Assembly (NCBI GenBank): GCA_963693315.1 | Contig: OY856187.1 | Span: 394,225,320-394,289,319, forward strand | DNA length: 64,000 nucleotides | Source: Diogma glabrata | Taxonomy: Eukaryota; Arthropoda; Insecta; Diptera; Cylindrotomidae | Reading direction: 5' to 3' | Part shown: positions 36,576 to 49,877 of the stretch, piece by piece | How positions within the stretch are numbered: the first letter of the stretch is position 1 | Layout of the letters: every line of letters begins with the position of its first letter | Notes under the pieces: model-generated | Seen by the model: the letters and a program-made list of their open reading frames with translations, nothing else | Told to the model about the DNA's origin: nothing | Database searches by the model: none | Program-made: the position numbers and the translations under genes

Positions 36576-37472
36576 GTAGGAAAGTTTTTTTTCTTGTTTA
36601 TCTATATGTTCAAAAAATTTTTTGTTGATCCAGGGGTGCGTTCTTTTTATTTTTTTTGTTTTTTGAGTTCATGGTCATTTTGTAGTTGGGTTGGGGTACC
36701 TGGTTATTCGATGTCGAAAAATGTTTTTTTTCGTGGAGGGGAAGAGAAGGTGATTGATCGGGGAAGTTTGTTTGAGTTTTTTTTTAATTTTTCTTTCGTC
36801 TGGATTTGGTGCTCAAGCCGAGTAGATCGTTGGTAGACGTTGAATGTAATGTATGAAACCAAAAATAAAATAAAATGAATTGTGTTTTTTGTTTGAAGAA
36901 AGTTTTTTTGTGAAACATTTGAAAAACATGTGGTTTTCCTTGTTTTATTTTTTGAACAGAAATTAAGTTTTAAGTTCGGTATAATCATTTAGTTAATAAT
37001 TAAAAGCAAAAAAATCAAAAAGTTATAATCGAATTAAATATAAATGAATATTTTTTATTTGAACAATATGGAAAGTGAAGGATTGCACCTCTATTGATTT
37101 ACGGAATACTGAGGTCTTGTCTGGGGACCTAGTCAGAATTTACTGTGTTTGAATAAAGGATCTTGGCCGAAACATTTTTTATTTTGTCGGGGGATGTATT
37201 GGAAGCAAAATCCTCGAGTAATACGTTAAGTTAGCTATATTTCGGATGCTGCTGATGGAAGAACAGTAAGAAGGAACTAATCTAACTAATGCAGAAGGTG
37301 TTACTCTTAACAATTGTCAACCGGCGGGGTTCATACCATCGTGATCTAGGGTATATAAAATTTGTTTTTTGGTAAGTATTTATACCTTGATTTGAGATTG
37401 TATGTTCACTTATATATATATATGTGGATGTATGTATGTATATATATATATATATATATATAGTGTTATATG

Positions 37473-37541
<69 letters not shown>

Positions 37542-38083
37542 GCCCGTATAATTTTATATTTTTTTTAGTAATATGCTAATTATGGGTGGCAATTATCTGC
37601 TCGAAATGCCTTAAAAGCAAAAGTTTTTTTGGAGTTCTGCAGATGCTTCTAGAACCATCGCTTCGAAGGGATTCGCACGGTTAAGGATGTGGCAGTTATT
37701 TGGTGTTATTGCCGTGAAACGATCTCAACACGCACACTACTGTAAACCATTTTTGGTTCTGGTCCCCGGATGACCACGATAGCTTTCACATGGTGACCAG
37801 GAGGATACGGTGAGTACCATGACTCGAAATCCAATGTTATTTTATTTAGTACCAACAACCTAGTCGTAATGATGCCCCTTCAATTCTCGTATTCATTCCT
37901 GCGATAATTATGTTGTAGCTGCAGTCGCCATACTTAACGAACTCCACCCAACCGATCAGAGCATAGACCAATACTTTGCGCAGGATATGGCACTACATGT
38001 TCAAGTATATAATTCTCTTTTCCATCTAAGCTTGAGCTCCGACAATACATCGAAGCTTAGCTTACCCAACTGCAACAGTTACA
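36576..38083. other. Right part of the composite insertion, unidentified
   Basis: T-rich sequence, then compound TA/TG microsatellites (about 37411-37540), then 500 bases of more even composition (37560-38080) that look like decayed coding sequence on either strand. I could not assign this last part to a family. Confidence 0.4.
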
Positions 38084-38084
38084 A

Positions 38085-38571
38085 ATGGAGGCCTTAGAAG
38101 TAAGATATGGGGAAAGTCATATTCAAGCTCTCCGTCGCATGCAGCTGAAAACACGAAAACAAGGAGTCAGCGAAACTTTGCAAGAATTAAAGGCTGACAT
38201 TGTGAGACTGGTAAATCTGTCATACCCGAACTATAACGCTGAACACCGAGACGAACTGGCAGCTGATACATTCATCAATGCTCTTCGAGATGTGCAAATG
38301 AGAAACCAGCTTTATCTAAGCGGGAAGAAACTACCTGCGGAAGTCTTAGCATTAGCCCTGCAAATGGAGGCTGAAAAAAGAGCGTATGGCTCAGATAGGG
38401 TACGTCAGATGGAAGTTGCTGAGGAACCACTGAAAGCAGCGCTTGATGAAGTGATCATGCGTGTCAAAAGTTTGGAAGATAAACCTGAACGAAATCAACG
38501 AAGTAGATCTAGCAGAGTAAGATGCTGGAATTGTGGGCAGTTAGGGCACATCAGACAAGAATGCAAAACAC
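38085..38571 (+). pseudogene. gag: Gypsy gag, 3' half with zinc knuckle (element C)
   Basis: Resumes gag at MEALEVRYGESHIQALRRMQ, the same place element A continues after DYSKI. It runs through DELAADTFINALRDVQMRNQ to a CCHC knuckle CWNCGQLGHIRQEC. Directly after the knuckle the sequence jumps to the pol segment TRVAA (element A: TLVAA at pol residues 217-220), so about 650 bases encoding the protease have been deleted. The DNA transposon then sits only about ten bases further on. Confidence 0.9.
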
Positions 38572-38735
38572 GAGTAGCAGCAACCCGTATAACCATGAGT
38601 TATAACACCTGTATATGACCTGTAACGATATCTTTATCTAGATAAAGAAACATGCTGTATGTACATGGTATAGGAACTATAGATTTGGAATAAAGATACC
38701 TTTACCATAATTCCCGCTTTGCTACAGTTTTTTTT

Positions 38736-38890
38736 ATAGTCTCTCTATAGGCTCTATTACAGTGTCTAATTAGTCTCTCTATAGGCTTTGCTACAGTTTC
38801 TATTTAGTCTCTCTATAGGCTTTACTACAGTGTCTAATTAGTCTCTCTATAGGCTTTGCTACAGTTTCTATTTAGTCTCTCTATAATTTT
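38736..38890 (+). repeat. Subterminal 34-bp tandem repeats, about 4.5 units
   Basis: Unit TAGTCTCTCTATAGGCT followed by T-GCTACAGTTTCTATT or T-ACTACAGTGTCTAAT; the two variants alternate. The repeat lies 150 bp inside the left end, where transposase-binding arrays sit in CACTA-type elements. Related CTATAG and GACTCTATA motifs occur near the right end (43250-43450), but not as a tandem array. Confidence 0.85.
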
Positions 38891-39097
38891 TTATAAAGTT
38901 ACAGTAAAGATTATGTTGTCCGGTTTGTATCATATTACAGCCGAAAAATTAACAAAATTATATCCATATTTTTGTTATATTTCTGACATTAATTGTTTGA
39001 ATTAGCATGACACTAGAGTTTCATGCTAATTCATTACGATTATAATCTCAGAAACTTCGAAACTTAACTTACCGTAAAACTTTTTTTTTTTTGTACT

Positions 39098-39171
39098 TAC
39101 CGTGATGAGGCTTGAACCCGGGCTTAATTCTTCATGTTCCATCGCTCTATCCGCTATACCATGACGTCCTT
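39098..39171 (-). repeat. tRNA-like sequence with A/B boxes and poly-A
   Basis: The minus strand has an A-box-like TGGTATAGCGGATAGAGCG and a B-box GGGTTCAAGCC about 40 bases later, then a run of 12 A (T at 39081-39092). The cloverleaf does not close. ACGGTAAGT is repeated on both sides of the A-run. It may be a tRNA-derived retroposon lodged in the 5' part of the transposon. Confidence 0.35.
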
Positions 39172-39319
39172 GTAAATATCTGAATTAAATCATTTAAATT
39201 AAGTACCATAAGTGTAGGTCAAATACAGGCTCTAGATGGGGTTATCTTTACACATAATTCATGTTATCAAACCAAATGTCAAATTGAAACAATAATGTTT
39301 AAAAATTTAATTATCAAAC

Positions 39320-41476
39320 ATGCCGAAAATAATAGTAAGTAAATATAGGCGCCGAGATCAAAATAAATATGGTAACCATTTTAATAATATAAATAATAAT
39401 AGAAGCAATAATGAGTTTAATGTTCATCATGATCACACTTATTCTCGTGCTCAGGGAGTAACTAATAATAACATTTCAATGGAATCCGATCCACGAAGTG
39501 AGTATCGGTATTATTAACATTTATATAGAATTTGTGTTTCATTTTATATTAATTTAAATAGGTTCACCTTCACATGAAGATTTGAATGATGTACAATCCT
39601 CTATAATTAGTATTATGGATAATTTAAATCCAGGTTTGAATGATGTATGTATCGCTGGAATAAGTATTATGGATAAGCACAACAATGAATTTCCAAACAA
39701 CTTGCGAGAATGGGCAATCAATTGCCATATTGAGCAAATTACGCTTTCAAAGTTACTAAAAATATTAGTAACGACTGGTCAGCATCCCGAATTACCAATT
39801 GATGCTAGATCGTTTTTAGCCACCCCGCGACAAGTGAAAGTTCGTCAGATTGACAATGGCCAATACATACATTTTGGCGTTGAAAAATACTTGCGATCTA
39901 TAATTACTTCAAATAAGGCAGAAATAAATGCAGAGTTAGTTGATATTCAAATGTCATTTAACGTAGATGGAACTCCAATTTCTGACAGTGGAAGCAACAG
40001 CTTTTGGGTAATTTTGGGTAGCGCAGACAATATTTTAAAACGTTCAGTTGTGTTTCCCGTTGGCATATATAGTGGACCTGACAAACCTCAATCATTTAAC
40101 AATTTTCTTAAAGAATTCGTCGATGAAATGTGTAACTTAATTAATGATGGAATTATTATTGAGCATAAAAGGTATAAACCAAAAATTAAGGCATTTATTT
40201 GCGATGCACCAGCAACGGCTGAAATAAAAGCGATTAAATATTACTCTGGCTATTCATCCTGCCCAAAATGTGTCACTAGAGGAAAAATTGTTTTAGATAG
40301 AAATAGGAAAACAAGTAAAGTTGTTTTTCCTCAAATAAATGCTTCATCCAGGACAGATTCAAACTTTAGAGCAAGACTTACTCCCTCTGGTGATGTTGAT
40401 AAAGATCACCATAAACAAAATCGCAGTGAGCTTGAACGTCTACCCATAGATATGGTTAACAATTTTTTGTTGGACAAAATGCATCTAGTTGACGAAGGAG
40501 TAGTGAAAAAATTCATTTTTTTATGGATAGGCAAACCGAACCACCAAAAATTAAATTCAGTAAAAATAGGATAAATTAACAGCAAGTTAGAGAATTGTGC
40601 CAAATTTTACTGTATGGAATTTCAGCGGAAATCGAGGTCATTTCAATACGCCAGATTATTGAAAGCATCAGAATGTAGGACATTCTTGTTATACAGTGGT
40701 CCCGCAATACTAAAAGGCATATTGCCAAAAGATGTGTATAAGCATTTTTTATGCTTGAGTTTGGCAATACGTATACTGACATCTCCTGTGTATTATTTGA
40801 TGTACAATGAATATGCTGATGAATTACTGAAATATTTTGTAAACATTTTCATAAAACTATATGGAGAAAGCAACGTGACATTCAATGTCCATGGACTAGT
40901 ACATCTAAGGCAAGTGATTCTAGGGCTGTAGGTCCCTTAGATGAAAATAGTTGCTACAAATTTGAAGCTTACATTAAAAATATAAAAAAAATGTTTCATT
41001 CATTTAATCGTCCACTCGAACAGTGTCACAATCGAATATGTGAAATGATTCAATTTAATACAGAAAATTTTCCAAAATCAAACAATCAAAATACAAAATT
41101 TACACATCGTATAAATGGCACAAATAAATTCAATACAGCAATTTTTAGCGATTTTACAATTCGTTCAAACCTCAAGAGTGATTGTTGTATTATGTTAAGA
41201 AATGTATGTCAAGTTATAAGGGTAAAATGGTTTGAAAAGAAAAACGAATCGTTTTTTGTCACTGGCCAAAGACTCATAAATATTAAATCATTAAATAGTG
41301 AACCTTGTTGTTTAAAGGAATTTTTCTTTTTGACAGGCGTATTTGAAGAGGCATTAATAGAATATGAAATTGTAGAGAACGAGGAAAATAACCTTTGTAA
41401 AATGTTTTGCTGCCCTTATCTTAACGGCAGATATTTTGTTGTCCCTCTAAATCACACATTGAAAGCGATTGCTTAG
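39320..41476 (+). pseudogene. DDE-type transposase of the 4.9-kb DNA transposon, two lesions
   Basis: Would cut and join the ends of its element. Exon 1 is 39320-39497 (59 codons plus one base), Asn-rich and basic; a GTGAGT donor and TTTAAATAG acceptor join it in frame to exon 2 at 39562. Exon 2 shows FNVDGTPIS (Asp near residue 195, candidate first catalytic residue), KAFICDAPA (Asp near 274), a CPKC metal pair (about 293-296), LERLPIDMVNNFLLDKMHLV, EFQRKSRSF, TFLLYSGPAILKG, NVHGLVHL, and PLEQCHNRICE near 41015-41047. The block order is that of En/Spm-like transposases of animal genomes. Two lesions: an in-frame TAA at 40572-40574 and a one-base-type frameshift near 40905-40915. So this copy probably cannot make full transposase. 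Confidence 0.82.
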
Positions 41477-41656
41477 TAGTCCCACTAGTAAAACATAATG
41501 TAAATTCAGAATTCCAATTTATTTCAACATGTAAATATAAATACAGTAAAAAATATAAAATAATATTTTAGCAAAATATAATAAGCGAGATTATTTGCAT
41601 AAAATAATTTGCATAATTTAAAAAAAAGAAGTAAGAAATATAAAAAAAATTTGTAT

Positions 41657-43000
41657 CTATTTGTTTTCGCGTATAGCAGAAGATCGAATCCTATCGTTCA
41701 AGTGCTGTAAAAAATACATGATTTCGTCTTTTGCTTTCCCTTCTGACACACCACAATTTTGAACTAAAACATCTAAGTATATAAAATATGTTAAACATAC
41801 ATATTTATAAAAAATGTCTAAATAAAAAATTATTTTAAAATAAACTAACCTATAATTATTTTCACTTGTTTCAATTTTCCTATGCCAAATTGTTTTTCCC
41901 GTCCTGAAAAATTAATTTTTCCTTGTAACGTCAATGAGTATAATCGGTTTAGCATTTTAGTATGTTCTCTAACATCTCGTCCGCCAATGCGTTTTAAAAA
42001 GTAAAACTGAAAATATATTATAAACTATAGGAAATGCTTATTAGAGAAGCTATATGTAAATCCAACCAATTCGTCCGAAAATGTTCCTCCGTTACTTATT
42101 TTATCTTCCAATTTAATAATATCTTCCGTCGTATTTAGAGGTAACTTATTGTTCAGCTCAAATTCCGTCTGAGTTATATTCAGTGAACTTGGAAAATATA
42201 GGTGAGAGTTACTTGATGCAAAGAAATGTGAGAGTTCTTGTTGAATTATTTGACGTACATCTTTTAATAATGATTCCCGGAAGTTTCGTAAGTCTGTCGT
42301 GGTGAGAATATCGTTTAAGTTTATATTTAAAACATCTGTGGTGGTGAGAATTTCATTTCCGCTTATGCAATTAGAATCTGTTACATTGGTGTTATCTGCC
42401 GAATTAATAGTATCAGATATTTCATTTTCGATGGTTATTGCTTCAGTAACACAACTTTTTGCACTGTGCACAACTTTTTGCACTTGCAATGCATTTCGTC
42501 GGAAAACAGGCACTGCTGGTAAAATATCATCATCATCGGTGCTAGATTCAGATATTAAATTTTCACGATCCGTAAATTTTCTTTTACGCAAATTTGTTAG
42601 TACTTGTTCATTAATAGCTGTGCCAATATTTTCTATATCCGTAGTATCCAAATCAGTTTTATTTGTTAATATTTCTTCGGCCAATAATGCTTCTTTGTAG
42701 GTAGCTGAAATCAACAACCAATTATTTTTGAATTGTAAATAAATAAATACTCGACTTACCAAATGATTTGTCATCTAGTGGCTTTACCTCATATACAGGC
42801 CATTTTTTATAAAATTTCCGATTATGTATAATGTAATCTTTCGCCTTTTTTGCACAGAATTTCACCTAAAAATAATATTTGTATACAATAAACACCAATA
42901 ACCTAAAAATATTATATTTACTCACTTTGCCATCGATTACCCAATCTGTGGGTAAAGTTGCAATTTCCTTGCTCGCAAGGAATTCGTAGACTTTAAACAT
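41657..43000 (-). CDS. DUF4806-domain accessory protein, five exons, 363 aa
   Basis: The model is exons 43000-42926, 42865-42760, 42704-42067, 42006-41850 and 41772-41657. All junctions use GT-AG and keep frame, for 1092 coding bases with stop. The start MFKVYEFLASKEI, then KFCAKKAKDYIIHNRKFYKK with WPVYEV, form the N-terminal module typical of DUF4806 proteins. The middle is acidic and low-complexity (SSTDDDD, repeated LTTTD). The C-terminal DUF4806 domain (about residues 247-340) shows LPLNTTEDIIKLEDK, the IGGRDVREHTKMLNRLYSLTL core and INFSGREKQFGIGKLK. Function is unknown; its place between the two ends suggests a transposition accessory or DNA-binding role, which is inference. No lesion is present, unlike in the neighbouring transposase. 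Confidence 0.85.
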
Positions 43001-43507
43001 TTTATTTATTTAAACTTATAGAATTAAATCTAAAACTTTATATTAAATATTTTATTTTATATTTACATGTTGCAATTGCAACCAAACACACGAATGAACA
43101 ACAAACCAATGAAAAAAGGAAATCAAGTTATATTGTGTTTGACAGACTCTAATATTCAGTAAAGTTACTGTACAAAATGCTTTATATAATATATAAAGTA
43201 TCGGTGTTAAAGTAAAGTGGTATAAATTTCTGATGAATGTAGGTTTTGTATAAAGACTCTATATACATTATTTATTTTAATTTTAAACCGTAACTTTATA
43301 GGTATATCTTTAAATATTCTGTGCATAGTTTATGATTCTTACCAATAAAGAAACTAAGAACAGAAAAGAGATAGCTACTGTATCGAAACTAATTTACAGT
43401 TATAAATTTCCTGAGACTATATAGATACAAATTTTAGTTTTCTATAGAGGTAAGCAACTAAAGGTTCTGTACAAATTTATGGAGATCTGTACTTGTGGTT
43501 ATACGGG

Positions 43508-45201
43508 AAAAGAAGGAGTAGTTCCAGGCCGGTTGATGAACCTTTCAAACAAGCAAGTGGATGTCAAAAAGGAAGGAGATTGCCGCGTTGAACACCGGAA
43601 GAGAAGGATACATTGTAACGCTGAAGATCTATCAAGAAGACCCGGTGTTGAGGAGCGCAAGTCATATAGCAGGACTGAGAGAAAGCGAGGCAAATGTCAA
43701 AAAGAAAGGAGATTGCCGCGTTGAACAGGGGAAGAGAAGGATACATTGTAACGCTGATGATCTTTCAAGAAGACCCTGTGTTGAGGAGTGCAAGTCATCT
43801 AGCAGAACTGAGAGAAAGGAGGCAACGAAAGTCAAACAAATTAAGTTCCAAACTCCTGACGATTGGTGTACCGAAGCAATGGAAAGAGAGCAGCTAAAGG
43901 ATCCAGCTATGGCACCAATATTGAAATGGAAAACCGAGGGAAGGCGACCGGAGTGGAAAGAGGTAGCACCTTAAAGTACGGAGGTGAAATGCTACTGGGC
44001 GCAATAGGACTCACTATTGATGGACAACGGAATACTAAAACGAAAATGGGAGTCCGCTGATGGAAAGAAAGTGTTAGAGCAACTGGTGCTGCCATCAAGT
44101 CGAGTAGAAGAGGTACTGGGAAAGCTGCATGGAAGTATTTCTGGAGGACACCTGGGAATCAATAAAACCCTAGCCAAAGTAAGGGAGAGGTTTTATTGGG
44201 TAAGGTATCGAACAGACGTGGAGCAATGGTGTCGGCGATGCGATACTTGTGCAGCGAGCAAAGGACCAAAAACTAGAACTCGAGGCGAGATGCAACAGTA
44301 CAATGTTGGCGCCCCAATGGAGAGAATTGCGATAGACATCGCGGGGCCATTTCCGGAAACGACGAAAGGTAACAAATACATCATGGTGGTCATTGATTAC
44401 TTTACAAAATGGCCGGAAGTTTATGCAATACCGAACCAGGAAGCAGTTACGGTCGCGGAAACATTAGTCAATGAATGGGTTTGCAGATATGGAACACCGC
44501 TCGAGTTGCATACCGACCAGGGAAGGAATTTCGAATCTCAACTGATGGAAGAGCTGTGCAGAACACTCGGCATTAAAAAAACACGAACTACACCTATGAA
44601 CCCACAGTCGGATGGCATGGTAGAACGATTCAACCGAACCATGGAAGAACATCTGTCGAAGGTAGTGGAAGCCAACCAAAGAAATTGGGATAAGGATCTT
44701 CCGTTATTCTTGATGGCCTATCGTAGCGCAGTGCACGATACGACATGTGAAACGCCAGCGAATATCATGTTCGGAAGAGAACTACATATTCCTAGTGACA
44801 TCGAGTTTGGCATCCCTGGAGGTCTGGTATCCACGAAAACAGATTATGTGGGACAACTAAGGGAGAAGATGAATAAAATCCATCAACAGGTTCGAAACCA
44901 CATTAAGATTGCCAGTGACAAAATGAAAACCAGGTACGACACAAATGCAAATAGTCGCGGTTTTCAAGAAGGGGAATTGGTATGGCTATACAACCCCAGG
45001 AGAACTAAGGGAAGATCACCCAAGCTGCAGCCAGATTGGGAAGGCCCATATAAAATAATCAAACGAATTAATGATGTTATCTACCGCATCCAAAAGGGAC
45101 CCCGTACCAAGATGAAAGTGATACATCTGCAAAGGTTGGCACCGTACCAAAGTAACAGCACCAATGCGATAGCTGATATTGTTCGGGACGAACAAAACTA
45201 A
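43508..45201 (+). pseudogene. pol: Gypsy pol remnant of element C: integrase with upstream deletions
   Basis: After the transposon the frame resumes KEGVVPGRLMNLSNKQV (element A pol about 221-238), then jumps to VEHRKRRIHCNAEDLSRRP (A pol 724-742), so RT and most of RNase H are gone. A 133-bp tandem duplication (43561-43693, 43694-43826) shifts the frame. The integrase follows with stops at 43972-43974 and 44008-44010, then an open frame 44017-45201 holding the HHCC finger (LHGSISGGHLG, CRRCDTC) and the DDE residues in AIDIAGPF, LHTDQGRNF and DGMVERFNR. It is very close to element A in this region. It could supply at most an N-terminally truncated integrase. Confidence 0.9.
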
Positions 45202-45212
45202 ATGGAGGGCAG

Positions 45213-45825
45213 TGTAATAAACTTCGTCCAGAATGGGTTAATTTAATTTAATCATAAATAACCAATACGTTCCGCCTAAATGTTTTCTACATTCTATGGC
45301 AAAAATGAATTAAAAGTTAACTCCCTTTAACTAATACAAGTTGCATAAATTAATGTAAATTAAATTTGTTTACATCAAAGAATTAAAAGGAGGAGTGGCC
45401 TATTTTTTCTAGAAACAACTACAGTGAGTACCAGATTATTCTGCTTATTTGTTTTTGAATATAAATAAGCGAACAAAAATATCAGATAGTCAGTTTTACT
45501 TTTGCAATTAAAAGTGTTTATAAATATTCGCAAGTTTAAGGAATAATCGGTGGTACTTGAGCCTGGGTACTAATAGTGAAAGAATCTGAACTTAGTGGAA
45601 TAGTAAATACAGATTTTACGATTCCGAATATTATTGATTCAAATTGTGGAAAAGCGGTGAAGTTTATCGTACATAAATTGGAGACCCTGGAATTTATTGT
45701 AATTAAATTCGGAGGTTGCTGTAACTGGTTGATAAATAAAGTTTGAGATTTTGTTAACTAAAGATTTGTCTTTTTACTGTCGTATTTGCTCAATAATCGA
45801 AAATAACCGACGAAGAGTCGTTACA
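45213..45825 (+). repeat. 3' LTR of element C (613 bp)
   Basis: Follows the pol stop and a purine-rich AATGGAGGGCAG tract. Same ends as the 5' LTR, TATA box at 45519-45525. ATAT follows at 45826-45829. Confidence 0.92.
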
Positions 45826-45829
45826 ATAT

Positions 45830-46499
45830 TTATTCAGGTATTTTCTTTTCTTTTATTGCATTTATTTTCTCTAAAAAGAGTTTCCCAGAACGCTGTTTTT
45901 TTAATATTCGTCCCCTTGTCCAGCACAAATGAATAGATAAGCACGCAAAAGAGACTGCGTAATCGGTAAATTAAAAATAAATAAATTAGTGAATTAAAAT
46001 TATATCACTCACCCCATGATTCGTCCTGTTCCCAATCTTTATGCTAAATCTGTTCCTCAGCCAATTATACTAAGCAATACTTTTTCAATGTTGTGTAATT
46101 AATCCAGGCTACCGGTAGATGTAATGAATATAATAACTGTTATAGCAATAAAAATTCTTCAATGATATGCCAGTAAGGCTACTAGGCTACTGAATTATTA
46201 TAACTGTTGCAAGAGCTGATGTCGTCAGCGAACTCCAACCCGTTATCCATACAATATTAAATAAAACAACCGTAGCAATACCTGATGTAAGAAAGCCAGA
46301 GCAGTCAGCGGATGTTGAAATTGTTACCAACAATTTAACTGATGTATCGAATCCCGTTAATTGTTAAATAATTATAAAAATAGCGGCACCAGTAATAAAC
46401 TAAGTATCTTTCAATTGCTTTTTTTTTACAACTTCAGCTGTCTAGTCTTCAGTAAGAAGCAGATGAAGAAGCAAGTCAATAACGTTTTCCTTACTCTCG
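45830..46499. other. No recognisable gene
   Basis: Flank of element C; it may include decayed gypsy sequence from the relic just above, but no motif was found. Confidence 0.4.
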
Positions 46500-47640
46500 T
46501 TCCCTATACCACCATTGCAGATGCGCAACTTTTTCGAAGTTCTAGAAATTTTTCTTTTTGCTTTTCGATAAAATCGTTTATCCTTCCTTGTAAGCTAATG
46601 CAGCCTCTTAGCAATATTTGTAAATTCCTTTAAAAAACTCAGTATTAAGTGCAGAATCCCAGGAAACAGACAAATTTATGTAAATTCTTGGATCTTGACT
46701 ATTCTTTTACCCCTGTGTTTTTGTTATCATCTGTGCACACGTTGGATTAGACATTCAAATATTGCTGGTGCATTACACAATCTAAATGGAAAAATATTAA
46801 ACTGCCATAGCCTACTATATACGTTAAACGTTGTATTTTCTCAATAATAAACGGACACAAAACGCTGTGTTTCTTCCTGGACTTCTACCTCGTAATAACC
46901 ACCACAATTTGCAAACCTAATGTTGAAAACAAGTTAACACCCAATTATATGTCCAGGGTATCAATTATTCAATGTTATGAAATTGGTAGCTATCTTTTTT
47001 TGAAACTGCATTCAGTTTTCTGTAGTCGACGCAGAATTTTATTGTTCCATCCTTCTTCACGACTAAAGCCACAGATGAACTCCATGGACTTTCTGATTGC
47101 TCAATAACACCAGCCATTTTCAAATCCTTTACCGTTCTATCAGCTTCTTCTCGATTTGCTAATGGTGATCTTGATCTTTGGCGAACTAGCATCTTGAATC
47201 CCGTGTTAATTTTGTGGTTCATTAGTTCTTCCGTTGTCTGCTGATGTGTTACAAAAAATTAACGTATAAAGTCTACTGTGTAATCTACTATACTACGCCA
47301 CCCCTTTTTTTATTCTTTGACAAGCTTTTTTATCCACTTCAGCGATTGATTTTATAGTTCCCTTTTCTGCGTTTGATTTTCAACTTTTCTTTCTATTCCT
47401 ATCTTTATGATCCAGAATCGCCTCCAATCTGTCTTAGACGATTGTTTCGGTATTCGGTGGCAACTTTTGTCGATTTTCTAATATTTAAAGAGCAACATAA
47501 ATCTAAAGAGCCAACTTCACGTTACCATATTTTAGCACTCCACATCCAGCGTATTCTACGCAAATCGGCTTCCTAAAGTCAACGCCCAAAATTCTTATAT
47601 CAACGATGTCAGTTACTAGTACCTTATACTAAAAGTACGT
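46500..47640 (-). pseudogene. Decayed Ty3/gypsy pol (protease and RT)
   Basis: Minus strand from high to low: protease tail ILGVDFRKPICVEYAG and LKYGNVKLAL (about 47515-47605); RT start, an 85-aa frame (47222-46968) with GVIEQSESPWSSSVALVVKK and KFCVDYRKLNAVSKKDSY; scattered RT palm remains with FPF-LCNAPAIFECLIQ (about 46740-46800); and the RT-RNase H linker EFTNIAKRLH, then LTRKDKRFY (about 46560-46640). The protein is broken by stops and frameshifts throughout. Sequence blocks differ from elements A/C and from 13 kb. Confidence 0.8.
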
Positions 47641-47917
47641 TGTTCCTGTTTGTATAACAGCAATATTCTTTCTCCTGATAACTGCACCGTCCCTGTTACT
47701 ATTTTTACTCGATATTTTTGTGGTGGTTATAATTCCGACTTTATTAAATCCGTACGGATGATTGTACGCCCTGGTCCAGCTTCTAGTGTGATCCCTCGTT
47801 TTAATTTAACTGTGTGGAACCTATTTGATCTTTTTCTCTCGCTTGCAATTCATCTTCTAATGACTGCATCTAATAGGCAGTGTTAGTCTCCCTCGGTTTT
47901 GACTGATCTCTCTGCAT
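47641..47917. other. Short stretch between gypsy relic and repeat R1
   Basis: Probably gag/protease-side remains of the gypsy relic; no motif readable. Confidence 0.3.
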
Positions 47918-49590
<1,673 letters not shown>

Positions 49591-49639
49591 CCTAAATGCT
49601 GCGTTGAAATTCGGTAGACAGCCAGAAATTTATAGCCTA

Positions 49640-49877
49640 GAAATTCGGTTGCAATAGCACAAAAATTGGATACAAATGTTACGTTGGAATTCGGTAGTAA
49701 TAGCACCAAAATTGTATATCAATGTTGAGTTGAACCTCGGTTGTAATAGCACAAAAATTGGATATCAATGTTGCGTTGAAATTCGGTAGTAATAGCACCC
49801 AAATTGTATATCAATGTTGAGTTGAAATTCGGTAGTAATAGCACAAAAATTGTATATCAATGTTGAGTTGAAACTCT
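49640..49877 (+). repeat. 46-bp minisatellite, about five units
   Basis: Unit GAAATTCGGTAGTAATAGCA, then CAAAAATTGTATATCAATGT, then TGAGTT, with alternating small differences (GTAGTAATAGCACC, GTTGTAATAGCACA). Confidence 0.9.

Larger units (their letters stand above)
38584..43507. mobile_element. DNA transposon with 12-bp inverted ends and two convergent genes
   Basis: Ends are CCCGTATAACCA (38584-38595) and its exact complement TGGTTATACGGG (43496-43507). The host sequence is known from element A (GCAGCAAAAGAGGG); here it reads GCAGCAA, transposon, AAAAGAAGG, which implies a 2-bp AA duplication. Inside are four 34-bp subterminal repeats (left), a transposase gene on plus (39320-41476) and a five-exon DUF4806 gene on minus (43000-41657), converging with about 180 bp between their stop codons. 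Family placement is uncertain: the transposase resembles animal En/Spm-like (CMC-type) proteins. Confidence 0.88.

Noticed and set aside
36570..36836. 88-aa Phe-rich plus-strand frame after the PLAA fragment
   Set aside because: Driven by T-runs; no continuity with PLAA beyond the linker.
38736..38890. CRISPR-like array
   Set aside because: The 34-bp units are contiguous without spacers and lie in a eukaryotic transposon end.
40560..40930. Two micro-introns (22-23 bases, GT/GC..AG) explaining the transposase lesions
   Set aside because: Removing the 23-base segment at 40561 does not restore the EFQRK reading frame, and such lengths are below the usual insect minimum. A stop and a frameshift are the simpler reading.
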